From UBA5794 sp965368815 (lineage in GTDB: Bacteria; Actinomycetota; Acidimicrobiia; Spongiisociales; UBA5794), in assembly GCA_965368815.1 (NCBI GenBank), contig CBDUOH010000023.1, positions 1-26,553 on the forward strand: a stretch of DNA of 26,553 nt. The letters run 5' to 3'. The notes below the pieces were generated by a model. That model did not search any database. It saw only the letters and a list, made by a program, of their open reading frames with translations, and was not told the origin of the DNA. A program made the translations under genes and the position numbers. Positions 15,901 through 21,613 of the stretch are shown here, piece by piece; positions within the stretch are counted from its first letter, which is position 1, and each line of letters begins with the position of its first letter.

Positions 15901-16443
15901 GGCGACTACGTGTGGGTCGATGCGAACCCGGCCGATCGTCCGTTCATCGGATGGACCGAAGCGCACCCACTCACCGAGGTCGCCAGGCTGATGGCTCGGG
16001 TCTCGTACAACCCCGCCTATCCGCGTGGGGTCACAATGCTCAAGCACGCCTTCTACATGGCAACGCCAAAGACGGTCCAGGCGCAAAAGGAACGACCCGA
16101 TGGGAGGGCGTTGTCACCCAACGGCTACCAAGCAAGCTTCCGACACGGCAGCCAACAATCCATCACCCGAGGGTGGGCACCTCCGATGCACCAAACGGAT
16201 TCGTTGTTCCACAAACTCGCAGGTGGCATGGGATTCGTCTTCGGTTTCGATGTGGACAACCACGCCATCAACACATGCCCGAAGGAGACCCTCGTTCGCA
16301 TCGAGAAGGCGGAGTCCGGTGGCCTCAACGGGTCCGGTCCCTGGATACCGGGGACGACCGGCGAGAGCCCGGGTTCGGAGGACGGAGCAATGCTTGCCTA
16401 CATTCGGGGCGACCTGACCACAGTCGTCGGACGAACGCCATGA
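12973..16443 (+). CDS. exported molybdenum oxidoreductase alpha subunit (type II DMSO reductase family, NarG/NxrA-like)
   Basis: This catalytic subunit of about 1156 residues starts with a Tat signal (TRRSFLQ, residues 5-11, hydrophobic stretch, AxA site near residue 26), so it is exported folded. An N-terminal Fe-S motif follows: Cys70, His76, Cys78 and Cys118, the last in NPRGCLKG. The block DWSEYTWRGDQAPG (272-285) aligns with the NarG region that gives the Asp ligand to Mo; Asp272 or Asp281 are candidates. The C-terminal cap contains SRHSVHSSW, as in NarG. Length and order fit nitrate reductases, nitrite oxidoreductases and their selenate, (per)chlorate and DMS relatives. Start chosen at TTG 12973, with GGGAG 5 bases upstream; TTG 12961 and GTG 12982 are alternatives. 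Substrate not resolved. Confidence 0.88.
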   Translation: MADVTRRSFLQASTAAAVGAYVTANALDLSLAFFQAAPGIDNPLLFYPNRGWESIYRDQYRYDDSFTFICAPNDTHMCRLRAFVRNGVVIRIEQNYDGDNYGDTSGNRSTVAWNPRGCLKGFTLHRRVYGPYRLRTPMLRAGWKQWADDGFPSLSDNPELRSTYMFDRRSEDEFLPVSTEEADSYTARALVAIAATYSGEDGKRRLIEEDGYELEMLEFWEESGVRTMKFGSSLPVHGVAGKFGLFRFANLLSLVDAHVRGVGADDAVGARDWSEYTWRGDQAPGFPFVHGLQSAETDFSDLRQSRLLIQVGKNLVENKMPESHFFQEIIERGGKVVSIVPEYGPQASKADYWIPVRGGLSDTSLFLGIAKALIDRDLYDAEFVKRFTDLPLLVRLDTLKRVRADEVFDGYTGTLASDAVSFTTHGMTADQYDVLGDRVVMQASGVPAAINREDLGDTMTARGLDPLLDYRGSLTLADGSAVEVATAFSMYRDHLSDYDLETVAEITGSPIDLIERLINDLATIKPVSIHVGEGVNHYFHATLHNRAVYLVAMLTGNIGKPGAGVSTWAGNYKGGIFQAAPWHGPGVGGYVNEDPFNPLLDPDARYTPGTLRHTIHGEETSYWGYGDRPLIVDTPSEGRKVFTGTTHLPTPTKLIWYNNANLINQAKWTYELVHNINPKVDMIVDQQIEWTASAENADVIMPVNSWLEFETLEMSGSCSNPFLQMWKGGIEPLYDTRDDISVFAGVAEALTVETGDRRCADYFRFASEGRPEVYLDRVLDASFTTGGYTSRDIMDGKYGEPGGALFQYRTLPRIPFYEQIKDSHPFYTDTGRLHAYVDTPEAIDYGENMIVHREAIEATPYLPNVIVSTSPFLRPKDYGIGLDEMDADLRQVRNVMMPWAQVRTTANPLFEDGYRFLCLTPKSRHSVHSSWAVTDWHWIWNSNFGDPYREDQRMPGVGDTQLHMNPDDAREIGIESGDYVWVDANPADRPFIGWTEAHPLTEVARLMARVSYNPAYPRGVTMLKHAFYMATPKTVQAQKERPDGRALSPNGYQASFRHGSQQSITRGWAPPMHQTDSLFHKLAGGMGFVFGFDVDNHAINTCPKETLVRIEKAESGGLNGSGPWIPGTTGESPGSEDGAMLAYIRGDLTTVVGRTP

Positions 16444-16745
16444 AACACGAAGGCTGGCAGCCCGTGCGGCTCCTGGAGGTCACTGCCGTTCCAACCAAGG
16501 AGACCGAGGCTGACGACCCGTTCGAACTGGTCGGCATGGGGTACCCCTCGGACCCTGAAACGGACAGGTTCAATGCACGGTGCTTCGTCGAGGAATACGC
16601 CATGATCGGATTCGGATCCGCGGAGATACGTGGCCTGTTCCTCTCCCCCCGATACGGGGCCATGCACGGCATGTTCCAACGCTACGGCTTGGACTTCGTG
16701 AACGAGTCGATCGCCGCCGTGTTCCCGGCACAGGAGTCCCGCTGA
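16440..16745 (+). CDS. small protein between alpha and beta subunits, unknown family
   Basis: This 101-residue protein is in a conserved operon position: its ATG overlaps the alpha stop as ATGA, and its stop overlaps the beta start as TGATG. It has a single Cys, no signal peptide and no membrane helix. The N-terminal third is polar (MKHEGWQPVRLLEVTA). The C-terminal two thirds contain CFVEEYAMIGFGSAEIRGLF and YGAMHGMFQRYGLDFVNES, which look like three to four amphipathic helices. Such a protein could be an assembly factor or a minor subunit of the complex. I cannot assign it to a family. Coupled translation on both sides argues that its dose is tied to the enzyme. Confidence 0.8.
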   Translation: MKHEGWQPVRLLEVTAVPTKETEADDPFELVGMGYPSDPETDRFNARCFVEEYAMIGFGSAEIRGLFLSPRYGAMHGMFQRYGLDFVNESIAAVFPAQESR

Positions 16746-17971
16746 TGGCATCCGTACACAACTGGCAACTTGGCAGAGACATGCAGTACCGCCACGACGG
16801 TGGGACCTACGACCGCCAATTCGCGGCCGTGTTCAACATCAATCGCTGCATTGCGTGCCAGACCTGCACGATGTCGTGCAAATCCACGTGGACCCACTCA
16901 CCGGGACAGGAGCTGATGTGGTGGAACAACGTGGAGACCAAGCCCTTCGGCGGGTACCCGGCCCATTGGGACAGCCGAATCCTCACGATGCTGGAACGGG
17001 CAAACCCCGGCGGCCAGACCTGGACATCGAACCCCGGCGACGACACCGCACCCTACGGGCAGTTCGACGGTCAAACGATATTCGAGGCGACAGACCCGGG
17101 CGAGCGTGCATTGGGCTACCTACCCGAAGAAGGCGACTGGAAGTCGCCCAATCGATATGAGGACCACGCGACGAGTTTCTCCAAGACCGGTACCTCCCTG
17201 CCCGAACACGACGGCTGGTTCTTCTACCTCGCACGGATATGCAACCACTGCAGCTATCCCGCATGCCTGGCGGCGTGTCCGAGGAGTGCCATCTACAAGC
17301 GACCGGAAGACGGCATCGTGCTCGTCGACCAGGAGCGATGCCGCGGCTATCAGAAGTGTGTCGAGGCATGCCCATACAAGAAGGCGATGTACCGTCCGAC
17401 GACGAGAACGACCGAGAAGTGCATCGGGTGCTACCCGAGGGTCGAGGGGTCCGATCCCCTGACGAACGGACATCCGATGGAGACCCGTTGCATGGCTGCG
17501 TGCGTCGGAAAGATCCGCCTCCAAGGGCTGGTCGAGGTCGGCGACGACGGAGTCTGGGTTTCGGACCCATCGAACCCGCTCTATTACCTCGTCCACACCG
17601 AACGAGTTGCCCTTCCGCTGTATCCGCAGTTCGGCACCCAGCCGAACATCTACTACATACCGCCACGCTGGGTGCCCCGGGGCTATCTCCACCAGATGTT
17701 CGGACCTGGCGTCGACCACGCCATCGACACTTATACGCGTCCGTCACGACGGTTGCTCGCAGTTCTCCAGCTCTTCCGCAGTACCCAACAGATCATCTAC
17801 TCGTTCGATGTCGAGGAAGGGCCAAAGCTGAGCGAGATCACGGTGGGCGGAGAACCACTTGAACTGTTCGACGACACAGTGGTCGGTTTCGACCGCGACG
17901 GTCGTGAAATCGTCCGTGTCAACGTCGAAGACCCGCTGATCGAACGACCGGGAATGATCAACTCGATATAG
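16745..17971 (+). CDS. Fe-S electron-transfer beta subunit (NarH/NxrB-like)
   Basis: This 408-residue subunit carries four cluster-binding groups in NarH order. They are C35/C38/C41/C45 (NINRCIACQTC), C166/C169/C174/C178, C199/C205/C209 (CRGYQKCVEAC), and C226/C229/C249/C253 (KCIGCYP ... RCMAAC). In the third group Tyr202 stands where a fourth Cys would be, as Trp does in NarH, so three [4Fe-4S] and one [3Fe-4S] cluster are expected. It should pass electrons between the alpha-subunit clusters and the heme of the gamma subunit. It has no signal peptide and would be exported together with alpha by the Tat system. The ATG overlaps the previous stop by one base. Confidence 0.9.
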   Translation: MASVHNWQLGRDMQYRHDGGTYDRQFAAVFNINRCIACQTCTMSCKSTWTHSPGQELMWWNNVETKPFGGYPAHWDSRILTMLERANPGGQTWTSNPGDDTAPYGQFDGQTIFEATDPGERALGYLPEEGDWKSPNRYEDHATSFSKTGTSLPEHDGWFFYLARICNHCSYPACLAACPRSAIYKRPEDGIVLVDQERCRGYQKCVEACPYKKAMYRPTTRTTEKCIGCYPRVEGSDPLTNGHPMETRCMAACVGKIRLQGLVEVGDDGVWVSDPSNPLYYLVHTERVALPLYPQFGTQPNIYYIPPRWVPRGYLHQMFGPGVDHAIDTYTRPSRRLLAVLQLFRSTQQIIYSFDVEEGPKLSEITVGGEPLELFDDTVVGFDRDGREIVRVNVEDPLIERPGMINSI

Positions 17972-17984
17972 AGGAACAACGGCC

Positions 17985-18713
17985 ATGAGTGCTCTCATCT
18001 CCGAAATGCAGATCGAGACCAACGTCCGGGCTGCTACCTACGCGTTTCTGGCCCGAAGCGTTCAATACCCGCGCCATCCGATCGACTGCGGACTGCTCGA
18101 CATCGTCCGGTTCGAAGACGACGAACTCGAGGACCGCCGCACGGCTGTCGTGAGGTCGTCGGGAAGCGATGTGCCCTCACTCCAGGCAGCTCACCGAGTG
18201 CTCTTTCCGGCAGTCGAGTCCCAAGATGCACCTTCGTACGCCACTGCCTATTCCAAGCGCGACGTGTTCAGACAAGGGCAGGTGATGGCCGACGCGGCGG
18301 GGTTCTACCGCGCCCACGGACTCACACTGGGTGGCAAACAGAAGGATCGCCCCGACGGGATCGGTCCCGAACTCGAGTTCATGGGGTTCCTCGCCCAGAA
18401 GCAGGGACTCGCCGACTCCGTAGGACGGGTCGATGCCGTGCAGGAGTGCATCGACACACAGGCGCTGTTCCTCCGTGATCACCTCGGTGCGTGGGGACCG
18501 GACTACGGCAGGCGTATGGCGGCAGTGTCCGCGCATCCCTTCTTCCGGTCGGCGGGGGCGTTCCTGACCTTTTGGCTTGAGGCCGAAATCGAACGATTCG
18601 GCGTGATTCCACACGACCCGGACCATCTGCCCATTCCTGACCCGCACGATGATGTGGCGATTGCGGACCCTCACCTGCGTTGGGATGATCTCTCGTGTGG
18701 AGGTGGCATGTGA
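17985..18713 (+). CDS. TorD/NarJ-family molecular chaperone
   Basis: This 242-residue, mostly helical cytoplasmic protein fits the TorD/DmsD/NarJ family by its position, length and features: an N-terminal ATYAFLARSVQYP helix, a central GPELEFMGFLAQKQ segment corresponding to the conserved E-F-M-x-x-L motif, and a late FLRDHLGAWGP helix. Such chaperones bind the Tat signal or the N-terminus of the apo-catalytic subunit and hold it until the molybdenum cofactor is inserted. The ATG follows AGAGGAA and lies 13 bases after the beta stop. The end is His/Asp-rich and ends CGGGM, possibly metal-binding but not family-specific. Confidence 0.85.
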   Translation: MSALISEMQIETNVRAATYAFLARSVQYPRHPIDCGLLDIVRFEDDELEDRRTAVVRSSGSDVPSLQAAHRVLFPAVESQDAPSYATAYSKRDVFRQGQVMADAAGFYRAHGLTLGGKQKDRPDGIGPELEFMGFLAQKQGLADSVGRVDAVQECIDTQALFLRDHLGAWGPDYGRRMAAVSAHPFFRSAGAFLTFWLEAEIERFGVIPHDPDHLPIPDPHDDVAIADPHLRWDDLSCGGGM

Positions 18714-19723
18714 CCTCCCCCACCGACCTTCGTACGCCCATCCATACAGTCGGTCGCCGTCGATTCTGGGTGATACTGCTGGTGGCAGCCTTGATCGGCA
18801 CGGCGATCCACCTCCTCGAGGTGAAGCCCGCGGTGGCGCAGAGCCCGATCCTGACTGCGTGGCGATCGGTCGACGATCCGGGTCTCGACCCGACAAGCGA
18901 TGTCTGGGACGACATTCCCCCGTCGCTCGTGCAGTTGGCGGCCCAGTCGGTGACACCTCCGATGAGTCAGACACGGCCACGGGTGCTGACGGTCAAGGCG
19001 CTCCACCACAACGGGACCCTGTACGTGAACCTCCACTGGGCCGACAGCACCGCGGACGAGCGAACCGATGCAGTCGGGGTCTTTGCCGACGCCGTTGCGG
19101 TTCAGTTTCCTGCCGTTGCTGAGGCGACCGTCCCGGCCATATGCATGGGACAAGCCGATGAGGCAGTCAACATCTGGCACTGGCGGGCGGACAGTCAGGC
19201 CGGGATCTCGGCCATTCCGCGGAATGGCTACGTCGACCTCTACCCCGCCGTGGACGAGCTGCACTACCCCGCTGCGGCTGCGGCGAACCCCATGATTGCC
19301 GCCGCTCCTGTCCAGAACCTGGTTGCTGGCGGATTCGGGACGCTTTCCGCCCTTGACGGTCAGGACATCAAGGGCATCGGAACCCATGCCGATACCGGAT
19401 GGACCGTCACAATGGCGCGCTCGTTCGGGTCCCCCGGCGAACTTCAACCGGCGTTCCACACCGGTGGATCGATGGATGTCGCCTTCGCCGTGTGGAACGG
19501 AGCCAGTGGCGACAGGAACGGGCAGAAATCTGTTTCGTCCTTCATCAGGATGGCACTCAGCGAGAATCCATACAACGCACCGGTGGTTCCTTCGGACCAA
19601 TCAAGTGTCTGGCCGACCGTCGGAGCACTCCTCGCGGCGGTCGTCGGCGTAGCCATCATCACGACCCTCAGCTGGACGAGCGGTCGCCGGCATGAGGAGG
19701 GTGCCCCGGGGAGGAGCGGTTGA
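18710..19723 (+). CDS. heme-b gamma subunit (ethylbenzene dehydrogenase gamma-like)
   Basis: This protein of 337 residues should carry a b-type heme outside the membrane and link the Fe-S subunit to a redox partner. After an N-terminal signal or anchor helix (residues 18-35), residues of about 45-290 match the beta-sandwich heme domain of the type II family. Met146 in CMGQADEAVNIWHW and Lys273 in NGQKSVSSF are the likely axial ligands, as Met/Lys are in ethylbenzene dehydrogenase. Unlike soluble members, it has a C-terminal membrane helix (about 301-322) followed by a basic tail. The GTG at 18710 overlaps the chaperone stop (GTGA) and has GGAGG 6 bases upstream. Confidence 0.85.
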   Translation: MTSPTDLRTPIHTVGRRRFWVILLVAALIGTAIHLLEVKPAVAQSPILTAWRSVDDPGLDPTSDVWDDIPPSLVQLAAQSVTPPMSQTRPRVLTVKALHHNGTLYVNLHWADSTADERTDAVGVFADAVAVQFPAVAEATVPAICMGQADEAVNIWHWRADSQAGISAIPRNGYVDLYPAVDELHYPAAAAANPMIAAAPVQNLVAGGFGTLSALDGQDIKGIGTHADTGWTVTMARSFGSPGELQPAFHTGGSMDVAFAVWNGASGDRNGQKSVSSFIRMALSENPYNAPVVPSDQSSVWPTVGALLAAVVGVAIITTLSWTSGRRHEEGAPGRSG

Positions 19724-20760
19724 CGACCCGGCTTCGTTCGAGTGCGGTTCTCGATCAGTATCTCTCTCCGCTGGCCGTCGTCGGAGCGCTCGTCCTTCTG
19801 ACTGAACTCGTCGTTCTCCGCCTCATCACACGCACGCTGATCCATATCCCCGGCCTTGAGTCCGTGGGGTTCGCGGTGCGGGCGACGTCGGAGTTCGGTC
19901 GGGTTGCATTCGGAACGGCGGTTGTCGTGGCCACGGCACTGCTGGCGACGACTGCGGTGGTGCAATCACGACGAGGTCGACCGGGTATCGGCTTCGCCAT
20001 CGCATTGTTCATGACGATCGCCGGCCTCGGCGCCATGCATCTTGTACCTGAGTCCGTTGTCGACGTCGCCACCGTCGCAGCCGTACTCGCCCTCCCGGCG
20101 ATGCTGGCCATCCGATCACGAGGGGCCGTGGATCCGAGGTGGTTGTCGGTCGGGCTGCTGGCGGCGGCGTTCACGGTTGCGAGCGTGCCGACCATCGTCG
20201 GGAAGCTGAACCCCGGGCTGGTCCTCCCGGTTCTGGGATGGTCCCAGTTCGCAGAGACCCTCGCTGTCGGCGGTGCTGTCGCGATCCTCGCCGGCCGGTC
20301 CCGCCGCCTGTCCCATCGATCGTTGGGATACGGTTTCGCGGCTGCGGTTGTGGTCCTCGGGGCCCTGATGGCTCAACCCGCGACCGTTCAAACCCTCATG
20401 CTGTGGAACTTCGGTTTGGCCGGCTATCTCGGGCCAGCGGTATATGCGGTAGCTGTGGGGTGTGTCGTGTACACGGCGCATGCATCTTGGACATCCGGCG
20501 AGCGAACCGTTGCGATCGGTCTCGCGTTCGTCGCTTCCGGTGGTATCGGTCTCCACAGCTCACTCCAGAGCGCGGCTTTCATCCTGGGAATCGCCATCTT
20601 GGCGGATCCCTCCCTGATCACGCCATCGTCGAGCGTCAACGAACTCCCTTCGCCCGTTGCGGATGACGCTCAGTCGCACGGACACGGTTCGTCACCGATT
20701 TCACAGTTTCCTCTTCTCCGCGTACAGGATCCGAAGTACGATTTCACGAGATCGGAGTAG
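19720..20760 (+). CDS. polytopic membrane protein of the molybdoenzyme operon
   Basis: This 346-residue protein has about nine predicted transmembrane helices, near residues 15-37, 62-81, 89-109, 112-131, 140-161, 173-192, 202-228, 231-257 and 264-295, then a Ser/His-rich soluble tail. A few histidines lie near or in helices (IHIPG, GAMHLVPE, TAHASW, GLHSSL), so heme or quinone binding is possible, but the spacing does not match NarI or NrfD that I can recognise. Its gene is the last of the tightly overlapped set: the TTG start overlaps the gamma stop (TTGA) and is preceded by GGGGAGGAG. It is a plausible membrane partner for electron exchange with the quinone pool; this is inference from context. 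Confidence 0.75.
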   Translation: MTTRLRSSAVLDQYLSPLAVVGALVLLTELVVLRLITRTLIHIPGLESVGFAVRATSEFGRVAFGTAVVVATALLATTAVVQSRRGRPGIGFAIALFMTIAGLGAMHLVPESVVDVATVAAVLALPAMLAIRSRGAVDPRWLSVGLLAAAFTVASVPTIVGKLNPGLVLPVLGWSQFAETLAVGGAVAILAGRSRRLSHRSLGYGFAAAVVVLGALMAQPATVQTLMLWNFGLAGYLGPAVYAVAVGCVVYTAHASWTSGERTVAIGLAFVASGGIGLHSSLQSAAFILGIAILADPSLITPSSSVNELPSPVADDAQSHGHGSSPISQFPLLRVQDPKYDFTRSE

Positions 20761-20788
20761 AGAAGGTGCGCTCACGATAAAGAAGCCG

Positions 20789-21613
20789 ATGCTGCGACTC
20801 GGCCCATCCGCTGGCGGTTGGGGTGGGTTGGTTGCGTTGGCCCTATCCATCGGTCTCATCGGGGTGGGCTTCGCCGTCGCATCGGGTTCTCCCACTCCCT
20901 CGGTCTGGATCGACGAACCGCTTGACGGGACGATCGTCCCTCTCGGCATGCCCGTCGCTGTGGTCGGCCATGTAGCTGATGCCGACGGGCTCACCGGCGC
21001 CCGGCTCGATATCAACGGTGTCCAAGTGGCAACTTCGGAATCGCCTGTCGAACCGGGCTCATTGGCGACACTCCGATTCGATTGGGTACCGGGTGCGCCC
21101 GGTGTCCACGTGCTCGGGTTGTGGATGAAGCCGACGTCCGCCGAATGGATCGGCCCAGCGCTGGCCACGGTGTTCGTCGAAGGCGAGGATGAAGCCACCA
21201 GCACCACCACCACACCGATCGCGACGACAACCACCGCTCCAACCACGACGACAACTCCATCGACAACCTCTGTGCCTCCGACGACCACACCGTGCGCATT
21301 CGGGATCCCCGAGCCGTCCAGTCCTGCTGACAACCATGTCTTCTCGAAGACCGGGATAGCGATGTCTGTTCCGTTCACCTGGTCGTATGCCGGATGCGAT
21401 CCCGACGACCTGGTCTTCCACATCCAACTGGCGAACGACCCGAGCTTCTCCGGCGGTGCCGTCATCTGGACCACGACCACCCCATCACAGAATGCAACAA
21501 GCGTGCCGATCACCTGTGCGGACTATTGGTGGAGAGTGAGGGTCCGAGCGCCCGAGGTGGGTGCGTGGTCACAGGTCTACACATTCATAGTCCAGGACAG
21601 CTGCTCGCCATGA
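20789..21613 (+). CDS. surface protein with Ig-like domain and Thr-rich linker
   Basis: This 274-residue protein begins with an uncleaved or weakly cleaved signal helix (residues of about 9-33). An Ig-like beta-sandwich domain follows (about 37-128), with the motif IDEPLDGTIVPLGMPV typical of bacterial Ig-like repeats. A linker of about 30 residues made almost only of Thr, Pro and Ala is next, then a second beta-rich domain that resembles a fibronectin/Ig module (WSYAGCDPDD, WWRVRVRAPEVGAWS). It should be on the outer face of the membrane or cell wall. The start is not certain: ATG 20789 gives the signal peptide directly and has weak AAGAAG upstream; the longer open frame adds an Arg-rich, unlikely head. 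Role unknown. Confidence 0.7.
   Translation: MLRLGPSAGGWGGLVALALSIGLIGVGFAVASGSPTPSVWIDEPLDGTIVPLGMPVAVVGHVADADGLTGARLDINGVQVATSESPVEPGSLATLRFDWVPGAPGVHVLGLWMKPTSAEWIGPALATVFVEGEDEATSTTTTPIATTTTAPTTTTTPSTTSVPPTTTPCAFGIPEPSSPADNHVFSKTGIAMSVPFTWSYAGCDPDDLVFHIQLANDPSFSGGAVIWTTTTPSQNATSVPITCADYWWRVRVRAPEVGAWSQVYTFIVQDSCSP

Noticed and set aside
15912..16439. Upstream extension of the 101-residue protein frame
   Set aside because: This part overlaps the alpha subunit C-terminus in another frame and is Arg-rich shadow sequence. The ATG at 16440 with the ATGA overlap is the real start.
12973..16443. NapA or formate dehydrogenase type enzyme
   Set aside because: There is no Cys or Sec ligand region, and the subunit set (four-cluster beta, heme-b gamma, TorD-like chaperone) is that of type II enzymes.
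18671..19600. 309-codon open frame on the minus strand
   Set aside because: It is antisense to the chaperone end and the heme gamma subunit, both supported by motifs and coupled starts. No domain is visible in it.
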